Shown piece by piece: positions 1 through 8,769 of a stretch of 64,000 nt of DNA; position 1 is the first letter of the stretch, and every line of letters starts with the position of its first letter. Source of the stretch: Rhizobium sp. NLR16a (lineage in GTDB: Bacteria; Pseudomonadota; Alphaproteobacteria; Rhizobiales; Rhizobiaceae); the NCBI RefSeq assembly GCF_017948245.1, contig NZ_CP072867.1, positions 186,001 through 250,000 on the forward strand. The letters run 5' to 3'. The notes below the pieces were generated by a model that made no database searches, was not told the DNA's origin, and was given only the letters and a program-made list of their open reading frames with translations. The translations under genes were made by a program, and so were the position numbers.

Positions 1-7
1 GGTGGCG

Positions 8-898
8 CTAGTTCAACAACCGGTTTTCGCGCAGGCGGGCCGTTGCCATATCCACGAAGGCCCGTACCTTGGCAGGCGCGTGCCGCCCTTCCGGATGAAG
101 GATGTGGATGGGCATTGGCGGCTCTTCAAAGTCGCTGAGGACGATCTGCAGCTCCCCCGCCAGCAGCGCCGGGCCGATCTGGTAGTGCAGGACTCGGGTC
201 AGTCCCCAACCTGCGCGGGCGGCTGTGATGACGGCGTCGTTGGTGTTGCATTGTAGAAGCGGGTCGATCGTCACCCGCTGATCGTTTGCAAAACGCCATT
301 CCGGCGATGCCCAGGCGCTTGTGGAGGCCGCGATGCGATGGTTCTTGAGGTCGGCCGGCGTGATGGGAACGCCGTGCGTCTCGAGGTAGCTTGGAGAGCC
401 GCAGATCACATGCCGAACAGTTCCGACCTTTATCGCCGAGAAGCCTGAATCCCGCAGGTGGCCGATACGAACGGCGACGTCGACCCCTTCTTCGACAATA
501 TTGACCGGGCGATCGATGAAGAGGGTCCGTGCGTGCATGGTCGGGAAGGTGTTCAGGAACTCGGTCACGATGGGCAGCACATACATCTGCCCGAACAATG
601 CTGAAGCCGTGATCGCCAGCGTCCCCGTCGGAGTGGCGTAGGAGCCACCCGCCGCAGCCTCTGCTTCGGCGATATCCGCCAATATGCGGCGGCAATCCTC
701 GAAATATCGTGTGCCTGCCTCCGTCATCTTGACGGAGCGTGTCGTGCGAACGAAGAGGCGGGCGCCAATCAGATCTTCAAGCGCCGCGACGGCGCGGGTG
801 ACAGCCGGTGCACTCATATGCATGTGGCGCGCGGCATCTGCAAAACTTCCGGTTTCTGCAACCCTGGCAAAAATCCGCATTGCCTGCCATCGATCCAT
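8..898 (-). CDS. LysR-family transcriptional regulator
   Basis: This is a LysR-type DNA-binding regulator of about 296 residues, the usual length for the family. The N-terminal winged helix begins MDRWQAMRIFARVAETGSF and continues with the typical AAVTRAVAALE-like recognition region and LFVRTT wing. The rest is the periplasmic-binding-protein-like effector domain, with the family motif VDVAVRIG at about residue 130. The open frame extends upstream to 1111, but those residues do not resemble a LysR N terminus, so the ATG at 898 was chosen. It follows four minus-strand genes and may control them, although LysR genes are more often divergent from their targets. The effector is unknown. Confidence 0.9.
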   Translation of the reverse strand: MDRWQAMRIFARVAETGSFADAARHMHMSAPAVTRAVAALEDLIGARLFVRTTRSVKMTEAGTRYFEDCRRILADIAEAEAAAGGSYATPTGTLAITASALFGQMYVLPIVTEFLNTFPTMHARTLFIDRPVNIVEEGVDVAVRIGHLRDSGFSAIKVGTVRHVICGSPSYLETHGVPITPADLKNHRIAASTSAWASPEWRFANDQRVTIDPLLQCNTNDAVITAARAGWGLTRVLHYQIGPALLAGELQIVLSDFEEPPMPIHILHPEGRHAPAKVRAFVDMATARLRENRLLN

Positions 899-1037
899 TC
901 GCCCCTCAAAGATTGCTTGTGTTGCTCTCACGTGACCATCGGCCAGATATGTATCAATCGAGAAAGAGATCGAGCAAGGCCATTTCGAGACTGATACCAA
1001 TGACATGACTGGAAGCGTCACGAAAGGATGGCGGTGG

Positions 1038-1355
1038 CTATGCCGATCGCAACAGAGATGGGTCGATATAGGACGCCGCCAGTTTTTCGATGTCGGCACA
1101 GGTTTGCCCATCTATGCCGGCTTTCATGGCGCGCTCGCGGTGTTCGGCGTCGGGTGCGAGCGCCACGGCTATCGCCTTGGACAGTTGGAAGTCGAAGCTC
1201 GAGCCCTTGCGGGCCATATCGATTTCAGCCCCGGACATGCCGAGTGCCTTAGCGTCCTTTTCCTGCTGATGAGCGATATCGGGATCGCCACGTCCGGCGG
1301 TAAGCGCGAGCTCGATCGACAGCCGTGCGCGCGCATCGAGCTTGAACCCTGCCAT
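1038..1355 (-). CDS. Small carboxymuconolactone decarboxylase/AhpD-like protein
   Basis: A 105-residue all-helical protein. The order of motifs (LSIELALTAGRG, then a His-containing helix, then LGMSGAEIDMARKG) resembles the carboxymuconolactone decarboxylase/AhpD fold. The CxxC redox pair of true AhpD peroxidases is absent, so a peroxidase role is unlikely. An AAGGAGG ribosome site lies 8 bases before the ATG. It sits 30 bases downstream of the NTF2-like gene on the same strand, which suggests a shared transcript. The family call rests on pattern likeness only. Confidence 0.55.
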   Translation of the reverse strand: MAGFKLDARARLSIELALTAGRGDPDIAHQQEKDAKALGMSGAEIDMARKGSSFDFQLSKAIAVALAPDAEHRERAMKAGIDGQTCADIEKLAASYIDPSLLRSA

Positions 1356-1385
1356 GGTGGCGACCTCCTTGATCTGGACCTGGCG

Positions 1386-1850
1386 TTAGAAGCCGAAGTC
1401 ACTCAAGCCGGGGTGATCGTCCGGCCGGCGGCCGAGTGCCCATCGGAACTTGCGCTCGGCCTCGGAGATCGGGTGCTCGTTGATGCTGGCATGGCGCGTC
1501 CGCATCAGCCCGTCCTCGGCGAATTCCCAGTTCTCGTTGCCATAGGCACGAAACCACTGACCGCTGTCATCGTGATACTCATAGGCATAGCGAACGGCGA
1601 TGCGGTTGCCCTGGAAAGCCCACAGTTCCTTGATCAACCGGTAATCGAGCTCGCGGTTCCATTTGCGCCTGAGGAAAGCTTCGGCCTCGGCGCGATTGGT
1701 CGCGAATTCGACGCGGTTGCGCCAGCGCGTATCGAGTGTATAGGCGAGCGCCACCTTGGCGGCATCGCGGCTGTTCCAGCCATCTTCGGCAAGGCGGACC
1801 TTTTCGATGGCGCTCTGTTCATTGAAAGGGGGAAGTGGCGGACGAGACAT
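1386..1850 (-). CDS. NTF2-like/SnoaL-type protein (DUF1348 family)
   Basis: About 154 residues with the DUF1348 pattern of the NTF2-like superfamily: [16 protein letters not shown] at the start, a WRNR motif, AFLRRKW, then [13 protein letters not shown] and NENWEF. These cone-shaped folds bind small hydrophobic ligands, and some are isomerases or dehydratases. The open frame starts at 1910, but the ATG at 1850 has an AAGGAA ribosome site and begins where family members begin (MSRPPLPPF). It lies between the oxidoreductase fusion and the CMD-like gene on the minus strand. No substrate can be assigned. Confidence 0.75.
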   Translation of the reverse strand: MSRPPLPPFNEQSAIEKVRLAEDGWNSRDAAKVALAYTLDTRWRNRVEFATNRAEAEAFLRRKWNRELDYRLIKELWAFQGNRIAVRYAYEYHDDSGQWFRAYGNENWEFAEDGLMRTRHASINEHPISEAERKFRWALGRRPDDHPGLSDFGF

Positions 1851-1991
1851 GGTCGGTTCCTTTATGGGCTGGAATGGAGAGTGCGGCGGTGGTCGCCACG
1901 CGGCGACCACCGTCCGTTATTCATGTTGCAAAGACGATGAAGGTTGAAAAAGAGCAAGATGCTGTTGCGTCGGATGCATCAATGGGAACCG

Positions 1992-4058
1992 TCAGAGTTC
2001 GAGCTGGATCTGGTTTTCCTCATCACTCTCCTGTTCGGCAGGAACCGAGCAGCACAGCAGCACTTCGCCTTCGCCAATCGCTGCCGTCGGCTCCTTGATG
2101 TAGGTCACCGCACCCTTGATGAGCTTGGTCCGGCATGTGCCGCAATTGCCTTCCCGACAACTGAATTCCGGGCTGAGGCCGCGCGCTTCCGCCAGCTCCA
2201 GCAATGTGCCAGCCTCGGGTGTCCAGCGGGCTTCCTTCAACGATCCCATGAAGGCGACCGGTACGGGCTTTGTGGATGGCGGTCGACGGGCTGGCGCGGC
2301 CACCCCGACGTCCAGCGTCCGCTTCAGGGATGACGGGCCGAAAGCCTCCGCGTGAATGCGCCCATCGGCAATATTGTAGTTGCGCAGGCCATCGTAGAGT
2401 GACTGCGTGAATTGCGGCGGGCCGCAGAGATAGAAGTCATAATCGTTGAATGGCAGATGGCGGGTGAGGAGTGACATATCGATCCGCCCGGTGGCGTCGT
2501 AGTCGGCGCCTTCTTCGGCGCCTGTGACATCGCTCAAGACCCGGATCAGCCTCACGGCGCCTCGCGCGGCGTCGACAAGCTCGGCGATTTCCCGGTCGAA
2601 GGGACGCTCCTGTCTGGAACGCGCCGCGTGAAAGAGAATGATCGGGCGAATGCGCTGCTTGCGCAGCCCCTCGTAGACAACGTGGCGCAGCATGGCGAGC
2701 AGGGGCGTGATCCCCACGCCGCCGGCAAGCAGCACCGCCGGACGGGTCACGCGGACGTCAACGGTAAAGCCGCCGGCCGGCGCGCGCGCCTCGATCGTGT
2801 CGCCGACGCTGATATGATCGTGGAGATAGCTCGATACTGCGCCATCGCGCTTGACACTGATACGATAAAGGCCGTCCGAGGGTGCCACCGACAGGGTGTA
2901 GGTTCTGATGACAGGCTTGTCCGCGCCGGGAAGGCTGATGCGGATCGACAGATGCTGGCCGGCGACATGGGGCAGCAAACCTGCCCCATCGCTCGGCTGA
3001 AGGTGAAACGAACGGATGGAAGCGCTTTCCTCCACGATCCTGGTCACGGTGAGCGGGCGCCAGCGGGTGGCGAGTTCGGCAGCGCGCAGCCGGTCGGCCG
3101 CCTGCGCCCAATCGCCGGTCATCAGCGAATTGGCGGACCAGCCCTCGTCGCGGAAGGACCAGCGCAGGGCCAACGCGTTCCTCCGGCGGACGATGCGGCG
3201 TGCCTTGAACGTCCACAGTCGCTCGGCGCCCTGGAAGGCAGCTATCTCCGGTGAATCCAGGATAAGCTCGGCGTCGCCGGTCATCTGCAGCATGTCGCCG
3301 CTGGTATAATCAACGAAGACAAGCCCGGCCTTGCCGTTCAACAGGATGTTGCCGAGCGTTGCGAAAAAGAGGTTGCCGTCGAAGTCCGGGATCGTCAGTG
3401 ACCCGTCGTCGGCAACGCGAACGAAGCCGGCCTTGCCGCCGCGATGCGACACGTCGACCTGACGGCGATCTTCGCGATCGGCATAAGAGGCGACGAAGAA
3501 TGCATCCGCTGCCGCGATCATGGCGCGCGCAGCATCATCGAGGTCAGGCAGGTCTTCAACGGTGCCGGCAAAATCTTCGCCGGGATTTCGAACGAATTCG
3601 AAATCCCGGAGCTGAATGTAGCGCGGGCAGTTTCCAAAACTTTGGTCGACATCGACACGGAAGCCATCGGGCAAATTGGAGACGAAGCCGTTCATGCGGT
3701 TGCGCCGCCTTGTGTGCATCTCGATGCCAAGCAGGCCAATGGGCAGGCCCTCCGCCAAACCCTCGCTTGCCGGGTCTCTGGCATCTCTCCTGGCCGCAAT
3801 ATCCAGGGTCGTCGGCGATGGAGAGGACATGAAGCCCGGACGCCCTTCAAGGAAGGTCGCCCAGGCGTCGCCGCGGCTATCGACGCTGCCGAGCACGATG
3901 AACGGCAGCTGAGCGTAGAAGTCGCGGTGCTGGTCCGGCATGTAATCGCGAATGACACGTTGGCCGACGGCCGCCATGCGTTCGGCGACGCCCACCTTCT
4001 GCTGAATATAGGTCTCGCCTTCATGCCAGACCGGCAGCGTCTTCAAGGTCTCATTCAT
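1992..4058 (-). CDS. PNPOx-like flavin domain / ferredoxin reductase / 2Fe-2S fusion oxidoreductase
   Basis: A 688-residue fusion of three redox modules. Residues 1 to about 310 form a pyridoxamine-phosphate-oxidase-like split barrel (FIVLGSVDSRGDAWATFL). Next comes an FNR-type reductase with the flavin motif RTYTLSV, the nucleotide motif LLAGGVGITPLLAML and the terminal FYLCGPPQF. The C terminus is a plant-type 2Fe-2S ferredoxin with cysteines at about 634, 639, 642 and 669 in CREGNCGTCR. Electrons would pass from NAD(P)H through flavin to the cluster, and perhaps to the second flavin domain. The ATG at 4058 has a GAGGAGA site 8 bases upstream. The glutathione S-transferase gene ends 60 bases upstream on the same strand, so a shared detoxification role is possible. 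Confidence 0.85.
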   Translation of the reverse strand: MNETLKTLPVWHEGETYIQQKVGVAERMAAVGQRVIRDYMPDQHRDFYAQLPFIVLGSVDSRGDAWATFLEGRPGFMSSPSPTTLDIAARRDARDPASEGLAEGLPIGLLGIEMHTRRRNRMNGFVSNLPDGFRVDVDQSFGNCPRYIQLRDFEFVRNPGEDFAGTVEDLPDLDDAARAMIAAADAFFVASYADREDRRQVDVSHRGGKAGFVRVADDGSLTIPDFDGNLFFATLGNILLNGKAGLVFVDYTSGDMLQMTGDAELILDSPEIAAFQGAERLWTFKARRIVRRRNALALRWSFRDEGWSANSLMTGDWAQAADRLRAAELATRWRPLTVTRIVEESASIRSFHLQPSDGAGLLPHVAGQHLSIRISLPGADKPVIRTYTLSVAPSDGLYRISVKRDGAVSSYLHDHISVGDTIEARAPAGGFTVDVRVTRPAVLLAGGVGITPLLAMLRHVVYEGLRKQRIRPIILFHAARSRQERPFDREIAELVDAARGAVRLIRVLSDVTGAEEGADYDATGRIDMSLLTRHLPFNDYDFYLCGPPQFTQSLYDGLRNYNIADGRIHAEAFGPSSLKRTLDVGVAAPARRPPSTKPVPVAFMGSLKEARWTPEAGTLLELAEARGLSPEFSCREGNCGTCRTKLIKGAVTYIKEPTAAIGEGEVLLCCSVPAEQESDEENQIQLEL

Positions 4059-4118
4059 GTCCGTCTCTCCTCGAAAATGAAGATCGGGCGCATGCAGCCG
4101 CACGCCCGTGTGCTGGCG

Positions 4119-4730
4119 TCAGGCGGCTAGGCCAACGGGTGTTTGAACGAACGGGACGAAGCCCGGCAGCGCTTCGATACGACGAAGGAACGCGTTGACG
4201 GCGGGGTAGGTGGAGAGATCGACGTTGCCTTCCGGTGCACGGGCCACATAGCTGTAGATCGCAACATCCGCGATCGTCGGCCCATTGCCGACGAGCCAGT
4301 TGTGATCGGTAAGCTGGCTTTCGAGGTTGCGGAGCAGGGCATGGGCGCGAGCGATAACCTCTTCGGGATTATACTTGGCGCCGAAGACGGTGATCAGCCG
4401 TGCCGCTGCCGGACCATAAGCCACTTCACCGGCGGCAACCGACAGCCAGCGCTGGACGGCGGCGGAGCCTTTGGCGTCTTCGGGAAGCCAGTCCGTGCGG
4501 GTCGCTTTCTTTGCGAGGTAGACCAGGATGGCGTTGGAGTCGGCGATCACGACGTCACCATCCTCGAGCACCGGCACCTGGCCGAACGGGTTGAGCTTGA
4601 GAAATTCCGGCTTCTTGTGTGCGCCGGACTTCAGGTCGACTTCGACCAGCTCGTGAGGCAGGCCAAGCAGCGAGACGAACAGACGTGCCCGATGCGAGTG
4701 ACCCGAAAGAGGGTGATGATATAGTTTCAT
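4119..4730 (-). CDS. Glutathione S-transferase family protein
   Basis: A 203-residue cytosolic GST. The thioredoxin-like N-terminal domain starts [17 protein letters not shown], with the Ser-rich catalytic region at residues 8 to 12, a cis-Pro (QVPVLEDGD) and the SNAILVYLA glutathione-binding segment. The helical C-terminal domain carries the N-capping motif [13 protein letters not shown]. It would conjugate glutathione to electrophiles or reduce small substrates. The ATG at 4730 matches the family start; the open frame upstream to 4832 has no family likeness. It is probably the first gene of the minus-strand run down to 1038. Confidence 0.9.
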   Translation of the reverse strand: MKLYHHPLSGHSHRARLFVSLLGLPHELVEVDLKSGAHKKPEFLKLNPFGQVPVLEDGDVVIADSNAILVYLAKKATRTDWLPEDAKGSAAVQRWLSVAAGEVAYGPAAARLITVFGAKYNPEEVIARAHALLRNLESQLTDHNWLVGNGPTIADVAIYSYVARAPEGNVDLSTYPAVNAFLRRIEALPGFVPFVQTPVGLAA

Positions 4731-5114
4731 GATGCGCTCCTGCGAACTCTTCCGGCCGGGTCCATTCCCGATCCGCATGCCGAAGGTGCGATAGGCGGCC
4801 GTCAATGAGAACGGCCGCGTTGCGCAGTTCATAATTACAGATGACGCAATAATTCCGAAAAGCTGCCGGCGGGATCGACGCGACCTGACGTAAACTGCAG
4901 GGCCACGACTTCCTATTGATTATGACCCCCGAGCTTCGGAGCCCTTTGCGTTGTGTGATCCAGGCGTGCTGCGTGCGTTAAGAACTTTGTTCAGCGGCGC
5001 GGCCATTGCATTTCGATCACGCAACGAAATGATGTCTTGCCTGGATAACGTCTTCACCATCAGGACGCTTTGTCGGATTCTGCCGCCTGGAACGGGATTT
5101 CACGGGTGACAGAA
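4731..5114. other. Intergenic region between GST gene and small plus-strand ORF
   Basis: This 384-base stretch should hold the promoter of the minus-strand GST run on its left side. No recognisable RNA, repeat or conserved coding sequence was seen. Confidence 0.4.
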
Positions 5115-5303
5115 ATGTACGACGACATCATGATAGCCGAATGGATTGAAGCTACGCTCACGGCGCAGGCCACGCTGCCGGACGGAAATAATCTGGCAGA
5201 GCATCCCCAGGGTCCGAGCCGTAGCCCTAGCGAGCGTTTTCTGACCGACAACGATTATTTTGAACGCTTACGAAACACGTATGAGCAACTGCTAGCGCAC
5301 TAA
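5115..5303 (+). CDS. Small hypothetical protein
   Basis: A 62-residue acidic protein, mostly polar, starting MYDDIMIAEWIEATL and ending FERLRNTYEQLLAH. It has no signal peptide or membrane segment and no recognised family. The same frame opens earlier, with TTG at 5070 (AGGA five bases upstream) and GTG at 5106, so the start is uncertain. The ATG at 5115 was taken as the conservative choice. It is alone, with prc 214 bases downstream. Confidence 0.4.
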   Translation: MYDDIMIAEWIEATLTAQATLPDGNNLAEHPQGPSRSPSERFLTDNDYFERLRNTYEQLLAH

Positions 5304-5517
5304 AGCGCCAGCCGTAGCTCCGTGACTGACAATATACGCGAGATCGATGATCGCTGGCGCCGCCGCAGCAGCAGTCTGCTGCCGCGAAGTCCCGGGTCGA
5401 TCACGCCCGATACTTTTTCATCTCTTCCCAATTTTCCCACCTGCTTGCCAAAAAACCACAATTGCCTCACTTAGTTCACACATCCACCCTCGGCATTAAG
5501 AATTGGATCAAGACTGA

Positions 5518-7635
5518 ATGCGCATAGCCTATGTTTTTCTCGGTGCATTTCTTGCACTCGCCCCGTCCGCCTATGCCGAGGTCGCAGCGCCGCCGGTTTT
5601 AAAACCGTTGACGCGGCAGGCGCAGGCGGCTGAGCTCAGCGCGCAATTTCTCTCGCGATACAGCTACAAGCCGGTTCCGCTCGACGATGCCTTATCGGGC
5701 AGGGTGATGGATCAGTTCGTCAAATCGCTTGATCCCGACCGCATGCTCTTCCTGCAGGCCGACGTCGACAAGTTCATGTCCGACCGCAGCGAGATCGACG
5801 ACGCCATCGAACGACAGGACCTGAAGATCCCGTTTGCGATCTTCAACGCCTATCAACAGCGCGTCGTCGACCGCATGACCTATGCGCGCAGCTTGCTCAA
5901 GCAGGGCTTCGATTTCAGCGGCAAGGAAGATTATGCGGTGCTGCGCGACAAGGCACCCTGGCCGCAGTCGGAAGCCGAGAGCAACGATCTCTGGCGCAAG
6001 CGCGTCAAGAACGACTGGCTGCGGCTGAAGCTCGGCGGCAAGGACGACGCGGCGATTCGCGAAACCCTCGACAAACGCTATGAAAACACGCTCGAGCGCG
6101 CTTACAAGTTCAAGAGCGACGACGTCTTCCAGTCGTTCATGGATGCCTATTCGAACTCGATCGACCCGCATACGGATTATTTCGGCGCGGCGGCTTCCGC
6201 CGACTTCAATGTCTCGATGAAGCTTTCGCTGTTCGGCATCGGCGCGGTGCTGCAGGAGCGCGACGATTACACGACGATCCGCGAACTCGTGCCCGGCGGG
6301 CCGGCGCAACTCTCCGGCAAGCTCGCCGTCGGCGACCGCATCACCGGCGTCGGCCAGGGCAAGGACGGGCCGATCAAGGAAGTGGTGGGCACACGCCTCG
6401 ATGAAGTCGTGCAGATGATCCGCGGCAAGAAAGGTTCGGTGGTGCGGCTCGACATCCTGCCGGCCGATGCCGGCGCCGATGGCGTGCATCGTGTCGTCAA
6501 CCTGGTGCGCGACAAGATTAGCCTCGACAAGCAGGCGGCCAGGAAAGCCGTGCTGTCGGTGAAGGCGGGCGAGACCACGCGCAAGATCGGCATCATCACC
6601 CTGCCGGTCTTCTATGAGGATTTCGAAGCCAAGAACAAGGGCGACAAGGACTACAAGAGCGCCAGTCGCGATGTCGCCAAGCTTCTTGAGGAACTGAACC
6701 AGGAAGAGGTCGACGGCGTTCTCATCGATCTGCGCAACAATGGCGGCGGTTCGCTTGACGAGGCGATCGATCTCACCGGCCTCTTCATCGGCAAGGGGCC
6801 GGTCGTTCAGCAGCGCGCCGGCAACGGCAAGATCGAGGTCAAGAGCGCCGACCTGACAACGCCGGCCTGGACAGGTCCCTTGGGGGTTCTGATCAACCGC
6901 GGCTCGGCCTCGGCTTCGGAGATCTTTGCCGCGGCGATCCAGGATTACGGCCGCGGCGTGATCATCGGCGAGCCCAGTTTCGGCAAGGGCACGGTGCAGA
7001 CGGTCGTCGATCTCGACCAGGTGGTTCACAACAGCAAACCCGAATTCGGAGAGCTGAAGGTGACGATCGCCCAGTTTTTCCGGATCAACGGCGGCACGAC
7101 GCAGCTGCGCGGTGTCACCCCCGATATCAGCCTGCCCGCATTGTCCGATCCCGCGAGCTTCGGCGAGACCAGTTATGACAATGCCCTGCCGTGGGCGGAG
7201 ATCAAGCCGGCGAAATATGCGCCGGAAGGCGATGTTACGGCATTGCTGCCGGCCTTGCAGAGCCGCCATGATGCGCGGGTCAAGGGCGATCAGGATTTCC
7301 AGCGTCTGCTGCAGGACATCGCCGATCTGAAGGCGCAGCGCGAGAAGGGCGTCGTTTCCCTGAACGAAGCCGAGCGCCGCAAGGAAGCGGCGGCCCGGGA
7401 GGCGCGGTTCAAGGCGCGGGCCGAAGCCGGTGATGGCGAAGATCTTGCCGGCGACGACGGCCTGCAGGCGGACGAGCGCAGCCTGAGCGCCGATATCGCC
7501 ATGGAAAACGCCCGCAAGAAGGCGAAGGACGTCCTGCTCGACGAAGCCGCCGCCATTGTCGGGGACGAGGCGGATTTGCAGGGCGGCGCTGTAGAGGCCG
7601 CCACGAAGCCGTCGGGAAAGGCGGAGCAGAAATAG
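5518..7635 (+). CDS. prc: Carboxy-terminal (tail-specific) processing protease Prc
   Basis: A 705-residue periplasmic S41A protease that trims or degrades proteins from their C termini. It affects envelope lipoproteins and cell-wall hydrolases in other bacteria. Residues 1 to 20 are a signal peptide ending AYAE. A PDZ domain follows (GIGAVLQERDDYTTIREL to about residue 320). The protease core has DLRNNGGGSLDEA, and the Ser/Lys dyad lies in SASASE and FGKGTVQ, 25 residues apart as in E. coli Prc. The C terminus is a charged helical region. The length fits the long Prc class rather than the shorter CtpA type. The gene is monocistronic, with no clear terminator. Confidence 0.95.
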   Translation: MRIAYVFLGAFLALAPSAYAEVAAPPVLKPLTRQAQAAELSAQFLSRYSYKPVPLDDALSGRVMDQFVKSLDPDRMLFLQADVDKFMSDRSEIDDAIERQDLKIPFAIFNAYQQRVVDRMTYARSLLKQGFDFSGKEDYAVLRDKAPWPQSEAESNDLWRKRVKNDWLRLKLGGKDDAAIRETLDKRYENTLERAYKFKSDDVFQSFMDAYSNSIDPHTDYFGAAASADFNVSMKLSLFGIGAVLQERDDYTTIRELVPGGPAQLSGKLAVGDRITGVGQGKDGPIKEVVGTRLDEVVQMIRGKKGSVVRLDILPADAGADGVHRVVNLVRDKISLDKQAARKAVLSVKAGETTRKIGIITLPVFYEDFEAKNKGDKDYKSASRDVAKLLEELNQEEVDGVLIDLRNNGGGSLDEAIDLTGLFIGKGPVVQQRAGNGKIEVKSADLTTPAWTGPLGVLINRGSASASEIFAAAIQDYGRGVIIGEPSFGKGTVQTVVDLDQVVHNSKPEFGELKVTIAQFFRINGGTTQLRGVTPDISLPALSDPASFGETSYDNALPWAEIKPAKYAPEGDVTALLPALQSRHDARVKGDQDFQRLLQDIADLKAQREKGVVSLNEAERRKEAAAREARFKARAEAGDGEDLAGDDGLQADERSLSADIAMENARKKAKDVLLDEAAAIVGDEADLQGGAVEAATKPSGKAEQK

Positions 7636-7766
7636 GCGTAACCGGCGCCGATAAACCGTATTATGTCGCTTGGAATGCTCTAACGCTTTGATGATGCGAG
7701 ATGTCCGTTTAACGACAGTTCGATCGACTCAACGTCGCGGCGGTATCGGTTGCCTCATACTGTTTT

Positions 7767-8108
7767 CTATTCCAGTATTCTGACGGGCCGGTCCCACTGG
7801 ATGAGGACGACGCAGCCGGTTTCGCTCCAGACCGAATGCTCGGTGCCGGGGGCGTTGACGATGTAGCTGCCGCGGCCGTAGTCGCCCGCTTCATCCGATT
7901 GCACTCCGTCGAGCACGAGAATGGTTTCCAGCCCCTCATGCCGATGGCGGGGAACGCCGGCGCCGGCTTCATATTTCAGGAGCGCTACTCCTGGCTGATC
8001 GTCCTCAAAGGGTCGGATCCAGTGGATCGTCACCTGATCGCGGAAGGGTCCGAACTCCAGATCCCTCCAACCGCCCGAGGTCAGCAATTCGCGGGTGGTT
8101 TCAGGCAT
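7767..8108 (-). CDS. Cupin-domain protein (ChrR-type)
   Basis: A 113-residue single cupin barrel with the metal-binding motif [16 protein letters not shown] and the second motif APGTEHSV, so it probably binds a divalent metal. It resembles the cupin of ChrR-type anti-sigma factors but lacks the sigma-binding zinc domain. The start MPETTRELL at 8108 overlaps the stop of the upstream hydrolase gene by 8 bases, which marks it as the last gene of the biuret-type operon. Its role in that pathway is unknown; a ligand sensor or small isomerase is possible. Confidence 0.75.
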   Translation of the reverse strand: MPETTRELLTSGGWRDLEFGPFRDQVTIHWIRPFEDDQPGVALLKYEAGAGVPRHRHEGLETILVLDGVQSDEAGDYGRGSYIVNAPGTEHSVWSETGCVVLIQWDRPVRILE

Positions 8109-8769
8109 GGGCGATGCTTTCCAAAATGGCGTCGACATGGGCCGTCCAGCCGACGATTGCACCCTGGGCGCGGATCATGGCGATGGCTGCGGCCTTGAAC
8201 TCCGGAAAATAGCTTTCCGTAGCCTGCTCGGCGAGCAGGCATTCATAGCCGCGGTCGTTCGCCTCGCGCATGGTGGTCTGCACGCAGACTTCGGTCGTCA
8301 CGCCTGCGAAAACCAGCTGTTTGATTCCCTTCTGCTGCAGCACTTCGTCGAGCTCGGTCGCATAGAAGGCGCCCTTGCCCGGTTTTTCGATGACGACCTC
8401 GCCTTTGATCGGAGCAAGCTCCGGCAGAATTGCTGTGCCGGGCTCGCCGGAGATCAAAATGCGGCCCATGGGGCCTTCGTCGCCGATCCTGAGTGTGGGA
8501 TTGCCGCGGTCGCGTTTGGCCGGCGGCAGATCCGAAAGATCCGGCCTATGGCATTCCATCGTGTGAATGACCGGCAGCCCGGCATAACGAAAGCCCTGGA
8601 TGAGTCGTTTGACATCGGGCACGATCCTGGTGATGCGACTGACGTCGTTGCCGAGGCTTGCGCCGAAGCCGCCGGGCTCGGCGAAGTCTCGCTGCATGTC
8701 GATGACAATAAGCGCGAGCTGGTCGTGCTTCACCGGAAAGGCGAAGGGTTCTGCCTTGATCTCAGCCAT
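8101..8769 (-). CDS. Isochorismatase-like cysteine hydrolase, candidate triuret hydrolase (TrtA-like)
   Basis: A 222-residue isochorismatase-like amidohydrolase, clearly paralogous to BiuH encoded 1.5 kb upstream. The catalytic triad is visible as Asp24 (IVIDMQRDF), Lys129 (EKPGKGAF) and Cys162 ([11 protein letters not shown]). A Gln at 202 aligns with the substrate-binding Gln215 of BiuH. Known family members beside biuret hydrolase include the triuret hydrolase TrtA, which converts triuret to carboxybiuret and so to biuret. That is the favoured guess here; a second biuret-type amidase is the alternative. Its ATG overlaps the stop of the ABC ATPase gene (ATGA), so it is translated within the same operon. 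The open frame upstream to 8991 is an artefact. Confidence 0.75.
   Translation of the reverse strand: MAEIKAEPFAFPVKHDQLALIVIDMQRDFAEPGGFGASLGNDVSRITRIVPDVKRLIQGFRYAGLPVIHTMECHRPDLSDLPPAKRDRGNPTLRIGDEGPMGRILISGEPGTAILPELAPIKGEVVIEKPGKGAFYATELDEVLQQKGIKQLVFAGVTTEVCVQTTMREANDRGYECLLAEQATESYFPEFKAAAIAMIRAQGAIVGWTAHVDAILESIAHA

Noticed and set aside
1005..1940. A 311-codon plus-strand frame
   Set aside because: It is antisense to the CMD-like and NTF2-like genes, which have good ribosome sites and family patterns.
5692..7269. A 525-codon minus-strand frame inside prc
   Set aside because: It is antisense to a well-supported protease and shows no family features.
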